Of a DNA stretch of 55,231 bases, positions 46,801 through 54,756 are shown piece by piece. Both the position numbers and the translations under genes were made by a program. Under the pieces are notes generated by a model. The model worked only from the letters and a program-made list of their open reading frames with translations. It was not told the DNA's origin and did no database searches. Numbering within the stretch: the stretch's first letter is position 1; each line of letters opens with the position of its first letter. Source of the stretch: Pirellulaceae bacterium. GTDB lineage: Bacteria > Planctomycetota > Planctomycetia > Pirellulales > Pirellulaceae. The DNA lies in NCBI GenBank assembly GCA_016784735.1, contig JADHUC010000022.1, positions 1-55,231 of the forward strand, read 5' to 3'.

Positions 46801-47749
46801 GCTGCGTCTGTATCAACATGATCCGGACCCCGGCATCCACGCGGCAGCCGAATGGACCTTACGCAGGTACGAGCAAGATACGGAGGTGGCCCGGATCAAC
46901 CATCAGTTGACACTGGCGGGGATTCAGGAACAGCATCAATGGTACGTAAGTAACCAAGGCCACACCATGGTGGTCATCCCTGGGCCGGCCCACTTTCTGA
47001 TGGGCTCGCCGAAGACGGAGTTGTCGCGAATCGACGACGAGTCGCTGCACTCCCGCCAGATCCGTCGGAGCTTCTCGATCGCCAGCAAGGAGACAACCGC
47101 CGTACAGTTCCAGCGATTCCTTCGCGACAATCCGTGGGTGAATCAATCGGGCACAGGCGGGCGTAGTCTGTCGCCAGGCCGGCCGCAGACTTCCGTCACC
47201 TGGTTCGAAGCCGCGGCTTACTGCAACTGGCTCAGCGACAAGGAAGGCCTTGCCGAGGATCAGCGGTGTTACCTCCCAAACGCCGACGGGTTTTACGCGG
47301 TCGGCATGAAGCTGGCACCCAAGTACCTCTACCTCCACGGCTATCGCCTGCCGACGGAAGCGGAATGGGAATATGCGTGCCGAGCCGGAGCGACCACCGC
47401 TCGACACTTCGGCAACACGGAACTTCACCTGGACCAGTACGCGGTGTGCCAAGCCACCGCCGATGGGCACGCGCTGCCCGTAGGGAGCCGCAAGCCGAAT
47501 GACTTTGGCTTGTTTGACATGCATGGAAACGTTGCTGAATGGTGCCAGGATCGGCACCAAGTGTATCCAGAGGGCCCCATGAGTCAGCCGCCGACCGAAG
47601 ACGAAGTCACAGGCGACCAGATTCGAGTATTTCGTGGGGGCTCTTTCGCGGATTCACCGTCGCGAGTCCGTAGTGCCGCCCGTGGTAAAGACGTGCCTGC
47701 CACTCGAAACGCGACAATCGGCTTTCGCGTCGCCCGAAACTATCCGTAG
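43841..47749 (+). CDS. Ser/Thr kinase, STAND-type NTPase and SUMF1 fusion protein
   Basis: The 1302-residue product has four parts. A short N-terminus (1-110) with ECF-partner-like helical sequence is followed by a canonical kinase (about 112-370) with GGFGRV, VAIKVP, HRDVKPANIL and DFGLAL all intact. A P-loop STAND-like NTPase comes next (about 450-800) with GPSGCGKSS near 457 and LLVIDQFEQWL as Walker B. A single membrane span is near 865-890, and a SUMF1/FGE-type domain runs from about 1040 to 1302 (PTEAEWEYACRAGATTA, FDMHGNVAEWCQDRH, FRGGSFADSPSRVRSA). The topology would place kinase and NTPase inside and the SUMF1 domain outside. The SUMF1 domain lacks obvious sulfatase partners and probably acts as a sensor or ligand-binding module. 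It starts 11 bp after the ECF sigma gene. Confidence 0.92.
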   Translation: MVTSSSSQNRLHERSERIRRVVFDLVQRRFHGDEVSDDSVLSQHLDLMPELADELQKIRCIGNALGEVADEHRLEAFERIEADWRKDAVERRTDSWHKSTEPHADSATIPETIGRYRVLRVLAEGGFGRVCVARDEQLGRDVAIKVPHWHRVVDPSDVRTYLTEARIVAGLDHPAIVPVYDVGRTENGYCYVVSKLIQGKDLATRFRESPVSEHEASRIVRTVAEALHYAHQRGLVHRDVKPANILLDLDGKPYVTDFGLALRDEDSGEGRSYAGTPAYMSPEQARGEAHRVDGRSDVFSLGVVLYELITGQKPFQSDSHDELLEQIINEDPPSPRGLDESISEELERICLKALSKRAADRHATARDLAEDLRYFLQRGERPGSQSAGTERQDLTENRRAAKVVPKGLRAFDANDADFFLDLVPGPRDRDGLPESLRQWKHRIEQADPAEAFAVGVLYGPSGCGKSSLARAGLLPRLSPRVRSVYVDAAADDTEARLLARLEKKYPNLPTDGGLAERLASVRCGRGPREGQKLLLVIDQFEQWLHGKGENERRSLIEALRQCDGDRLQCLLLVRDDFWVALSRFMAELEIDLVQGHNTAMVDLFDLRHAHKVLAEFGRAFEQLPENLGTLTAAQETFLKRAVAGLAEEGKVVPVRLALFAEMVKDKLWTPNTLREVGGAAGVGVAFLEETFGSRAVNPRYRLHERAARAVLGALMPEPGSNIKGRVRSSLELLDISGYGRKPRAFKELTRILDSETRLLTPADPDASSAEEVSATSGRRYYQLTHDYLVPSLRKWLTKKQKTSRSGRAELRLAERSVMWNAKPERRQLPSLWEWLAIRTLTRPAHWTSEQRKMMRVAARRQVLAASFLAVLSLVFLFAGVEVTALTRSLLMQLRSRGAVLWLALDRQEAVWPLLKHREDPTERTRVIHGVSHLVITPEEVMTGMQSQDDVSVRRAMLLMAGELVGDPRERTVRSTELRRTDPLIQELLRLYQHDPDPGIHAAAEWTLRRYEQDTEVARINHQLTLAGIQEQHQWYVSNQGHTMVVIPGPAHFLMGSPKTELSRIDDESLHSRQIRRSFSIASKETTAVQFQRFLRDNPWVNQSGTGGRSLSPGRPQTSVTWFEAAAYCNWLSDKEGLAEDQRCYLPNADGFYAVGMKLAPKYLYLHGYRLPTEAEWEYACRAGATTARHFGNTELHLDQYAVCQATADGHALPVGSRKPNDFGLFDMHGNVAEWCQDRHQVYPEGPMSQPPTEDEVTGDQIRVFRGGSFADSPSRVRSAARGKDVPATRNATIGFRVARNYP

Positions 47750-47758
47750 TCTCAGTGT

Positions 47759-47835
47759 CGTTTAACCGCAAGCCGGAGGCGTGCGCGTTGGGCAGACGAC
47801 ACCGGACGCGCACGCCTCCGGCTTGCGGTTAAACG
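47759..47835. repeat. GTTTAACC palindromic repeat, intact
   Basis: Two perfect 29-bp arms (47759-47787 and 47807-47835) surround a 19-nt loop. It begins 10 bp after the kinase stop codon and lies between convergent genes. It is the uninterrupted form of the palindromes at 12763 and 35066. Confidence 0.93.
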
Positions 47836-47868
47836 ATCCAATCGCGGCGTCTGGAAGGACCGTGCTGG

Positions 47869-48726
47869 TCAATAATCTGACCGCTTCAGCAGTTTACCGT
47901 CCGCCCGGTGACCTAACTGCTGGAAGGTCTCCAACTTGATCGTCGCGGGCAGGAAGTCGACGTGACCGTCGCCATACGCGAACTGGGCGCCTCCCGGATG
48001 GTAGCTACCAAAACCACCGACGACCACGCCCGCTGCACTATCGTCGGCCGATCCGGCCATTTGGGATTGCCGCAGGCGGTTCCGCGACGTGTTAATCAGC
48101 TCGCCCGTGTTTCGCAGCGTTGAACTCGTGCCGGACATCCAACCCAGGTCCGTGGCGACATCGCAGATCTTCTCGCCAATGAAAATCGTGTGGGTTGTCC
48201 CGTCGCTGACGTCTTCGTAGCGAACGGCGCTGTTCAGAAAGAACACGCCGTTATTGTCTACGTCGATAGGCTGGTCAAGGTCGTGGTGCAAACCGGCATA
48301 GTTGGTGATAACGATGTTCTTCACATTATCCGGACTGGAAGGGCAGCGGTGCGTGCTTACGCTAACGTCACGCACCTCGGCGTTGTTGTCGTGGTAAACG
48401 CCCACGCCGAAATCGATGTGGTCGAAGGTGTTCCTCTCCTCCATGTACGGCAGCAATTGACTCAGCCAGTTGTGGTGGTATCCCGCGGCCTTGTCGACAA
48501 TCGGCCCTTTTTCGTCTACTGTCCCGGGCGGGTACACTCGATAGGTCATGTCATAGTTCTGCACGGCGAGGATCAACTGGACAAGGTTGTTGTTGCATTG
48601 GGTCCGTCTCGCCGCTTCTCGCGCGGCCTGAACCGCGGGCAGCAGCAGGGCGACAAGGATTCCAATGATCGCGATAACGACCAACAACTCCACCAACGTG
48701 AAGGCTTTGTGTTGCTTGTATTTCAT
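47869..48726 (-). CDS. DUF1559 (H-X9-DG) prepilin-like protein
   Basis: The 285-residue product has a type IV prepilin leader and N-terminal helix, FTLVELLVVIAIIGILVALL, with Ala in place of Gly at the cleavage site. The body is typical of planctomycete DUF1559 proteins, ending with the HPGGAQFAYGDGHVDFL signature. Such proteins are probably pseudopilins of the envelope. The ATG overlaps the stop of the upstream gene by 4 bp, so translation is coupled. It is the last gene of the minus-strand pilin/T2SF block. Confidence 0.95.
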   Translation of the reverse strand: MKYKQHKAFTLVELLVVIAIIGILVALLLPAVQAAREAARRTQCNNNLVQLILAVQNYDMTYRVYPPGTVDEKGPIVDKAAGYHHNWLSQLLPYMEERNTFDHIDFGVGVYHDNNAEVRDVSVSTHRCPSSPDNVKNIVITNYAGLHHDLDQPIDVDNNGVFFLNSAVRYEDVSDGTTHTIFIGEKICDVATDLGWMSGTSSTLRNTGELINTSRNRLRQSQMAGSADDSAAGVVVGGFGSYHPGGAQFAYGDGHVDFLPATIKLETFQQLGHRADGKLLKRSDY

Positions 48727-49151
48727 GGCGAGCCTCCTGGGCTAGGTAAGTTTACCAACAGTTCTCGTTCATGCAAAATCCGGTGCGATGTTTCGTCCGG
48801 ATAATACGCTTGGACACGAATCAGGCGGCCCGTTTCAGAATCCGAGGCGGGTTCGACCTGAATGATCGCCACGCCGGGGCTTCCGGCCCCGAGAACCTCC
48901 GCGGGAACGCGCCAAGTTTCCCCTTCATAATCCGGCGACTTGTCCAACGCGCGTGCCGCACGCTGGACAGCCGACTCGGCGAGCCAGAACGATTGCTGCC
49001 GTGACTCAGAAACGCGCATCTGTCGGTGATGCAGTACAATCGCCCGCGTCAACTCGGCACCGACCAACATCACGACCAGCAGACCGATCAACACGGCCGC
49101 CAGAATTGCGCCGGGACGTGGTTTTCGTTTGGATGACTTCAGACAAAACAT
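48723..49151 (-). CDS. PilX/GspK-like minor pilin
   Basis: The 142-residue product has a basic start, the likely cleavage site PRPG-AILAAVL and a hydrophobic helix (AILAAVLIGLLVVMLVGAEL). The Glu at position 5 is absent, as in PilX/GspK-type minor pilins. The rest is short, with RQQSFWLAESAVQRAARAL just after the helix, which is characteristic of that group. It probably sits at a pseudopilus tip or starts assembly. It overlaps the DUF1559 gene, and a GTGTCGGG repeat separates it from the upstream pilin gene. Confidence 0.72.
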   Translation of the reverse strand: MFCLKSSKRKPRPGAILAAVLIGLLVVMLVGAELTRAIVLHHRQMRVSESRQQSFWLAESAVQRAARALDKSPDYEGETWRVPAEVLGAGSPGVAIIQVEPASDSETGRLIRVQAYYPDETSHRILHERELLVNLPSPGGSP

Positions 49152-49188
49152 TGGAGTTTCCTGCGTGTTCAGGGGTCCGAATGAAGTG

Positions 49189-49280
49189 GGGTTTCGGGTG
49201 TCAGGTGTCGGGTTTCAAGGATCAAGTTTCAGGTCCCAGCCGATCCTCCCTCTTCCCGACACCTGACACCCGACACCCGT
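49189..49280. repeat. GTGTCGGG-type palindromic repeat, copy 3
   Basis: TTTCGGGTGTCAGGTGTCGGG on the left is mirrored at 49255-49280 by CCCGACACCTGACACCCGAC. It lies 9 bp after the stop of the minus-strand prepilin gene and inside the operon, between two pilin-like genes. Confidence 0.82.
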
Positions 49281-49288
49281 TCTCCCTC

Positions 49289-49822
49289 CTACTCTTCTGA
49301 ACTCGGTAACGTCGGGCTAACAAGGCATACGGTCGCATCGACACGGTACCCTCTCGGAACCACTTTCTCGTTGCCCCGGCCACTGGCGTCCAATTCCAAA
49401 ACAAGCGACACGACTGGCGATGTGCCATCGTTGTGGAATTGCCATCCCGTGGCCGACGCGATCAGCGGATACGTTTCGCGGTGCTGGATCGCTTCGGCGC
49501 GGCGAACGACCCGTTCTATGTTGTGTGGATGGATGGTGTACCCGATCGTTTGCTCTCCGGAGAGAGTAAGCTTCAATTCCGTTTTTGGATCAGTTTCGGA
49601 CGACGGCTCGTCAATCGTCGCGGACACTGCTTGATGCGTATCCGACCGGAGCTGAGCCACGAAGCGGTCCACCGACCGATCGTGAGCTAGCTCATCCCGC
49701 AGACGCCGGTCCGCTCGAGACAGAGCGTGCAAGGTTAACGCGACCGTGCCCATGACCGTCCCAATCAGTGTAATGACGACCAAGCACTCGGCCAGCGTGT
49801 ACCCGCGGCGACGTGACCTCAT
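49289..49822 (-). CDS. Type IV pilin/pseudopilin-like protein
   Basis: The start MRSRRRGYTLAECLVVITLI has a classical prepilin leader: cleavage after Gly7, with Glu at position +5, and a hydrophobic helix to about residue 30. The remaining 145 residues are a small beta-rich head with no recognised family. The ATG overlaps the stop of the upstream pilin gene (ATGA), so translation is coupled. It is most like GspH/GspJ-type minor pseudopilins. Confidence 0.82.
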   Translation of the reverse strand: MRSRRRGYTLAECLVVITLIGTVMGTVALTLHALSRADRRLRDELAHDRSVDRFVAQLRSDTHQAVSATIDEPSSETDPKTELKLTLSGEQTIGYTIHPHNIERVVRRAEAIQHRETYPLIASATGWQFHNDGTSPVVSLVLELDASGRGNEKVVPRGYRVDATVCLVSPTLPSSEE

Positions 49823-50352
49823 GGTTCAGGCTCCTCGTCGTGAGACCTCCAGGCGACCAGTCGAACCGGTTCTGCACGATCGCCGGACGCGTTAGACCAA
49901 TCGACCTGGATTCCGATTCGTTTGATTTCGTCGCCCTCGCCCTCCGAGTTCAATTCTACGCGAATCCGAGCGTCGGGCAGCGTCTGGCGACACCAGTCGG
50001 ATGGTTCGACGGTCGCCAGATTTTCCGCTGTGATGTCGGGCCAGGGGCGCGACATTAGGTCTTCCATCAGATTACCCGCTTCTCGGGCAGCCGTGGTCCG
50101 CAATTGGGAAACTCGCCACTGGTTCGATGTCAGGGCAACCAGTTGAGTAACTCCCGCCAATACCGCGATGGAGATCGCCATGGCAATGGTCGCCTCGACG
50201 ATGGTTGCGCCGCGCCGTCGCGTGCGCCAAGTAGGTCCCGGCTGCCGGACGGGACCTTTGCCGGCAACAACGTGCCAGCCAATTCCAGGTCCCGTTCGGC
50301 AACCGGGACCTACCTTGATTGCGGCCCAAGGCCGAGTTGTTCGATTGTTCAT
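49819..50352 (-). CDS. Pilin-like protein with a palindromic repeat inside its leader
   Basis: RRRGATIVEATIAMAISIA is the prepilin site and helix: cleavage after Gly, Glu at +5. Here the segment before it is unusually long, about 50 residues (MNNRTTRPWAAIK followed by repeat-derived sequence), because a GTAGGTCCC-type palindrome at 50231-50313 lies in frame within it. No start codon occurs between the repeat and the cleavage site, so translation probably begins at ATG 50352. Since the leader is removed by prepilin peptidase, the insert would not appear in the mature protein. The head resembles GspI/PilV-type minor pilins. The start lies 2 bp after the T2SF stop codon. Confidence 0.8.
   Translation of the reverse strand: MNNRTTRPWAAIKVGPGCRTGPGIGWHVVAGKGPVRQPGPTWRTRRRGATIVEATIAMAISIAVLAGVTQLVALTSNQWRVSQLRTTAAREAGNLMEDLMSRPWPDITAENLATVEPSDWCRQTLPDARIRVELNSEGEGDEIKRIGIQVDWSNASGDRAEPVRLVAWRSHDEEPEP
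50231..50313. repeat. GTAGGTCCC-type palindromic repeat within a coding region
   Basis: Each half (GTAGGTCCCGGCTGCCGGAC and GGTCCCGTTCGGCAACCGGG) forms its own hairpin, and the outer ends are inverted. It matches the outer part of the repeat at 36612-36755 but here sits in the prepilin-leader part of the 49819-50352 gene. Confidence 0.83.
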
Positions 50353-50354
50353 GT

Positions 50355-51629
50355 TTAGGTGTTGTGTTGTATCATGGAAAAAAGCGGCGTCAGAATTGCC
50401 AGCGCAATCACGAAAACGCAGGCTCCGACCACCAATACGGCAGCGGGAAAGGCCACACTAAGCAAGGCTCGCATTCGGTATGCTGTTCTGCGAACGCTGC
50501 TGTCGGCCATCTCCTTGAACGCCCACACGAGGTTGTCCGTGCGCTCGGCCGCTTTGAACACCACGGCCTCCGGCCGCCGAACGAGCCCGGCTCGTTCGAG
50601 ACTGTCGCACCAATGGGCGCCGGCATCGATTCGCTTGACCGCCGACTGAAGCCGGATTCGCACTCCTGGCCGAGGGAAGTAGCTGGCCAGCAGCCGTACG
50701 ATCTCGGAAATCGGGCGTTTCTGGTCCACGCCAATGGCCAACCAGCGAAGGACCAATGCACAGTCCACTCGCCTCCACAAGACCCGGACAACGGGCAGAT
50801 CACGAGGCGAAAAACGCACGTAGTACAACAAACCGACCACCAACAGAAGCATCAGCACTGCGGCTACGGGAAAGGTCACGTACCACTGGTCCGCGGCCGA
50901 ACGCGTAGCGGCTATCAGTCCCCGAGTCACTTCAGGCAATATCAATGCGACTTCGAATTCGTCGAACATGTCCACAAAGACAGGAATGATTCTGGTCATC
51001 AGAAACGTCAACGTACCGAACGCGACCAGGACGACGACGGCAAGGTAAAAGAACTTCTCCAGCAGTGACCGCAACGTCATCTCCAACTCGTCAATCTCGG
51101 TGACAGCTTGACGCAATGCGAGTCCCAGAGTGCCCGTCTGCTCGCCCAGGTCGGCAGCCAGTAACGCGGCCGTGGGCACCGTATTGCGCGACCGGCGCAG
51201 CGCCAGTCCGAGTGGCACACCGGCGTCCAAGTAGTCTGCCAGGTCCCTGGCACAGATCCCGACCGTGTCATCTCGCTCGTCCGCAAACGCTTGGGCCGCC
51301 GTCTCGAGCGGAATTCCCCGTTCTGCGGCCACGGTCAGAAGCCGCAGAAGCGCCTGCCGTTCCGAGTTCTGATGCCTTCGCACTGCAGCCGCCAACAAGA
51401 TCCCGACCATTGGGCAGGTAATTACGGCGACAACATTGGTAGTGATGGCAACCACGGAAAAAAGGCCAAGTACCAAGAGGGACCACCCAAAGGCCGAGAG
51501 CAGCCGCGCCGGCACGTCGTCAGCGGTCACCCGCCCTCGCTGGTGCAGCCAAATCCGAGTCCATAGCAGGCCGATCCCCACTAGGACAAGGCTCAGAGGC
51601 ACCAGAGCTAAAGCGGTACACTCCAACAT
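50355..51629 (-). CDS. T2SF (GspF/PilC) family protein, third of three
   Basis: The 424-residue product has an extra N-terminal membrane region (about residues 1-90) in place of the usual cytoplasmic lead, then two T2SF domains. The recognisable phrases are RGIPLETAAQAFADERDD and ADLGEQTGTLGLALRQAV in the first, and VDCALVLRWLAIGVDQKRPI with FSMI near the end in the second. Several membrane spans follow each. GspF-family proteins form the inner-membrane platform under a pilus or pseudopilus. It starts 32 bp after the second T2SF gene and ends 2 bp before a pilin gene. Confidence 0.87.
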   Translation of the reverse strand: MLECTALALVPLSLVLVGIGLLWTRIWLHQRGRVTADDVPARLLSAFGWSLLVLGLFSVVAITTNVVAVITCPMVGILLAAAVRRHQNSERQALLRLLTVAAERGIPLETAAQAFADERDDTVGICARDLADYLDAGVPLGLALRRSRNTVPTAALLAADLGEQTGTLGLALRQAVTEIDELEMTLRSLLEKFFYLAVVVLVAFGTLTFLMTRIIPVFVDMFDEFEVALILPEVTRGLIAATRSAADQWYVTFPVAAVLMLLLVVGLLYYVRFSPRDLPVVRVLWRRVDCALVLRWLAIGVDQKRPISEIVRLLASYFPRPGVRIRLQSAVKRIDAGAHWCDSLERAGLVRRPEAVVFKAAERTDNLVWAFKEMADSSVRRTAYRMRALLSVAFPAAVLVVGACVFVIALAILTPLFSMIQHNT

Positions 51630-51661
51630 GATTCCGGATGGCTCCTAACCTAGTGTATGTA

Positions 51662-52840
51662 CTACTGACACAGCCCCTGGACCATGGAATACAACGGCAA
51701 GAACAAAGCACTCACGACAAACAAAGCGCAACACGCTATGGCGATGAACAGGAATGGCGGCAGGATCGACTGCAATAGCAGCGATCGCACACGCACCCGG
51801 GATTCAAGCAACTCGCGCCCGGTGTCGAACGCGTCCGCCAACATCCCCTTTTCTTCGCCCCAGCGAAGAAGCGGAATCAAGGAACTTGGCGTCTGTCGTG
51901 TGGTGGACAACATCTGCCAAACCGTCTGTCCCTTGTCGGCACCATCCGCGAGCCAGCGTGATATGCCCCCCACGTAGTCGTTCGATACTCCATCACCGGC
52001 AAGTCGCAGCGCCTCGGGCAGCGGTATCTGATTCCTAGTCAATACGCTCAACAGACTCGACCATTCCGCAAAACCCGACCATCGCGAAAGCGGGCCCACA
52101 AGTGGCACCGTGGCAACCAGACGGAGCCAGCCCGCGCGGCCTCGACGCACACGGATCGCGACGGCCGTCAGCAGCCCGATGGCGATGCCGCCCGCGATCA
52201 GCCATAACCCTAAGTCGCGATACCAAAAAAACACGAGCGTTAGCAGTGGCAGGTTGAGCTCGAACTCCTGAAACATCTGCTCGAAGTTGCCGCCGACTAG
52301 GATAATGATCGATGCCAGCACTACGGTCGCCAGGCATACAACCAGTAGCGGATAGGCAAATCCGCCAGCGACACTCCGCCGCAAGGCATGTGCAGATCGT
52401 TGATGCTCCACCAACTCCAAAAACGCGTCGCCCAGCTTGCCTGTGCGGGCCGCTGCCGCAAGCAGTCCGCCAATGTGTCGCGGCACTAACTGGTCACTGG
52501 CCGCTAGGATGTCCTCGAGCGATCGCCCCTGTTCGACTTGATCGGCAATCGAACGAAGCGCCAATTCGACGCGAGGATTGGCGCTCTCATCAGCAGCCGC
52601 TCGCAGTCCGGGTGCCAGCGGTAGGCTACTGGCACTCACCTGCGCGATGCGCTCGGTCAACTCTTCGGCTTCCGTCGAAGACAGCCGGCGTTGCCTTTCC
52701 GTGTCTGTGGGCGACACGCCCAAGACCTGAAGCCCCTGCTCGCGCAACCGTAGCCGGGCATCATCGAGGCTCGACGCCTCGATCTGGCTGGCAACTTCGT
52801 TGCCATCGGCATCTCGTGCTGTGTAGCGATAAGTTGCCAT
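51662..52840 (-). CDS. T2SF (GspF/PilC) family protein, second of three
   Basis: The 392-residue product is the most typical of the three. MATYRYTARDADGNEVASQI is the usual GspF start, then two T2SF domains (about 65-190 and 260-385) with SLPLAPGLRAAADESANPRV, GKLGDAFLELVEHQRSAHAL, NQIPLPEALRLAGDGVSND and GEEKGMLADAFDTGRELLES. Three membrane spans are visible. ATG at 52840 immediately follows the stop of the first T2SF gene, so they are co-translated. Confidence 0.93.
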   Translation of the reverse strand: MATYRYTARDADGNEVASQIEASSLDDARLRLREQGLQVLGVSPTDTERQRRLSSTEAEELTERIAQVSASSLPLAPGLRAAADESANPRVELALRSIADQVEQGRSLEDILAASDQLVPRHIGGLLAAAARTGKLGDAFLELVEHQRSAHALRRSVAGGFAYPLLVVCLATVVLASIIILVGGNFEQMFQEFELNLPLLTLVFFWYRDLGLWLIAGGIAIGLLTAVAIRVRRGRAGWLRLVATVPLVGPLSRWSGFAEWSSLLSVLTRNQIPLPEALRLAGDGVSNDYVGGISRWLADGADKGQTVWQMLSTTRQTPSSLIPLLRWGEEKGMLADAFDTGRELLESRVRVRSLLLQSILPPFLFIAIACCALFVVSALFLPLYSMVQGLCQ

Positions 52841-53938
52841 CTAGAACGGTTGTCCCAATTCGTAGAGCATTCTGTACACGGGTCCAATAGTCACAACCGC
52901 TTGAATCGCGGTCGCGGCGCCGCCGAACACGGCAGTCAACACGATCGGCAAATACAGCGCGGTCCAGGTTGCGGCGTGTGATGCACGTTGCCTATAGGCA
53001 TCGGCCGTGCGCAGCAAAGTGTCGCCGATCCCCGGCTGATCCGCACCGGCCAGCACAAGCCAGCCCAAGAGCGGCGGGAACGGCGCGGGAATCGAGTCCC
53101 GCCCTGCGAGGACTTCGCCGCTTTGCTGTCGTCTAGCGATTTCTTGCGCAGCCCGACTCAAACCGCGGTCACCACTGGCGTCCGCCGCCAACACGATCGC
53201 CTCCTGCAGCGGAACGTGTTGTTTGATCAACAGCGATAGGAGTTCGGCAAACGTTGCCATGCGACCGTCACGAATCGACCGCCCCAGGCTCGGCCAGAAT
53301 CTCCCGAAAACCCCTGCCCGGCGGCCCGCTGCCGTTTGGCCTTGGGTCACCGAAGCACGCCCCGACCGATACCAGCGGAAAACGAGAAACAGCATCACGA
53401 CAAGCGGCGGCCAAACGCCCCACCACTTGGCTGTTTGACCGAGCCAAGCCATGGATACCAAGACAGGATCGGACGAGGTCGTCAGATCCTCGTACGCACC
53501 CAATGTTACTGGTGCCAGGTGGACCACCGCGAACACAAACAGGCCGTAGGCAAGCCCCACAACAACCAGCGGGTAGACTAAGGCGGTGCCGACCGCATGA
53601 CGCAATTCCGCTGCTCGTCGCACGGTCGTGGTCAGGCCCTCCAGGGCAACTGCCAGTCGACCGGAACGTTGTCCTGCCTCGACGACCGCACGCCAGACTG
53701 GCGGAAACGTCTTCTCGTCGGTGGCCAAAACCTGCGACAAGCTCTCGCCCGCCTGCATCCGTTCGCTCAGGTGTGTGGCTATTTCTCCCACTCGCCCCGG
53801 CATGTCCCGGGCGATTTCGCCCAACCCCTGCTCCAAAGGCACGCCGGCACGCACCAGCGCCGCCATTTCTTCGTTCAATGCGACTAACTGGTCGAGCGAA
53901 ATTGGTCGTCCACCGATGCCGGTTTCGTCATTGCTCAC
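52841..53938 (-). CDS. T2SF (GspF/PilC) family protein, first of three
   Basis: The 365-residue product has two T2SF domains (about 20-145 and 235-355): ALVRAGVPLEQGLGEIARDM, SGRLAVALEGLTTTVRRAAE, QHVPLQEAIVLAADASGDRG and PGIGDTLLRTADAYRQRASH. Three membrane spans are visible. The N-terminal GspF lead domain is shortened to a few residues. It is the first gene of the block; no GspE/PilB ATPase, secretin or prepilin peptidase gene precedes it within the window. Confidence 0.92.
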   Translation of the reverse strand: MSNDETGIGGRPISLDQLVALNEEMAALVRAGVPLEQGLGEIARDMPGRVGEIATHLSERMQAGESLSQVLATDEKTFPPVWRAVVEAGQRSGRLAVALEGLTTTVRRAAELRHAVGTALVYPLVVVGLAYGLFVFAVVHLAPVTLGAYEDLTTSSDPVLVSMAWLGQTAKWWGVWPPLVVMLFLVFRWYRSGRASVTQGQTAAGRRAGVFGRFWPSLGRSIRDGRMATFAELLSLLIKQHVPLQEAIVLAADASGDRGLSRAAQEIARRQQSGEVLAGRDSIPAPFPPLLGWLVLAGADQPGIGDTLLRTADAYRQRASHAATWTALYLPIVLTAVFGGAATAIQAVVTIGPVYRMLYELGQPF

Positions 53939-54756
53939 GAGACGATTCTCTTCAACGCGGAAGTACGCAACTTGGCTGCGTGCAAGCCGGTGGCACGCCC
54001 GAGGGTTTCAACACTGGCCCTCGCATTGTCACTCGCCCGTCGAGGGCCTACGTTCTCTAACGACGCAGCACGCCTGCGCGCACGCGATTAGTGCCAATTT
54101 GTGTCGTAATCTCCATCCAACCGCGCTACTTCGGCCAAAGAAACAGAACGCAAAATAGCCCCATCCGGTTCAAGAAATGTGCAGAATAGCTGGACTCGGT
54201 AACTTGGGAATTGGCACTTCAAATGTAGATGAATCCGGTTTAGGTCGAACTGCTTGGTTATTCCACGTCCCGACCAACTAGCGGTGCTAGCACCCCCACA
54301 GGAGATTCCTGGCAAGTGGGGCAAAAGAAACCGTGCTAGCAGGGTTGCATAGCGGAATGATCTTGGTAAAGTTATGCTTAGCCAAAATAGCCGACTTTCA
54401 GAGCAGTTTCATATTCGCTTGATTTTGCTTTGCCAAACTCGGACTCTTTGAACCTACGGTGTTCTCCTTAAACCTATCTTCGATTGGCAACTGTGGGACT
54501 CGGTGGATTACGGAGGGTTCACTGTTGAAGGATACTCTCGGGCGGATCGATGTGACGGGAAATGGCGATCGGTGTTGTTGATTGTCACGCGTGGTCCTCC
54601 AACATGGAACGGACGGGAGGAATTGGCGGCCGCCTTCAAGGCGACACAAGCAGCCGACATCTCGAATGCAAGTTCGTTCCACAATGGATGGAAAACGCAA
54701 CGTCTATCGGCCTGCCAGGGGCAGTTCTGGGCGGGATTCCGATAGGATGTGTTCTC
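53939..54756. other. Gene-poor stretch upstream of the T2SF block
   Basis: Between the first T2SF gene and the BON gene I see no supportable coding region. Base composition is more AT-rich than in the flanks, especially 54120-54480. Short open frames on both strands (for instance minus-strand 54088-54324) lack any recognisable feature. A 12-bp perfect palindrome, GGTGCTAGCACC, lies at 54283-54294, and GTGCTAGCA recurs at 54332-54340. The promoter for the minus-strand block should be in the left part. Confidence 0.5.
54283..54294. promoter_or_regulatory. 12-bp palindrome with nearby half-copy
   Basis: GGTGCTAGCACC is perfectly self-complementary, and GTGCTAGCA occurs again about 48 bp downstream. 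The arrangement could be a binding site for a dimeric regulator; there is no other support. Confidence 0.3.

Noticed and set aside
54088..54324. 78-codon minus-strand frame in the gene-poor stretch
   Set aside because: No recognisable motif or convincing ribosome-binding site, and base composition is unlike the neighbouring genes.
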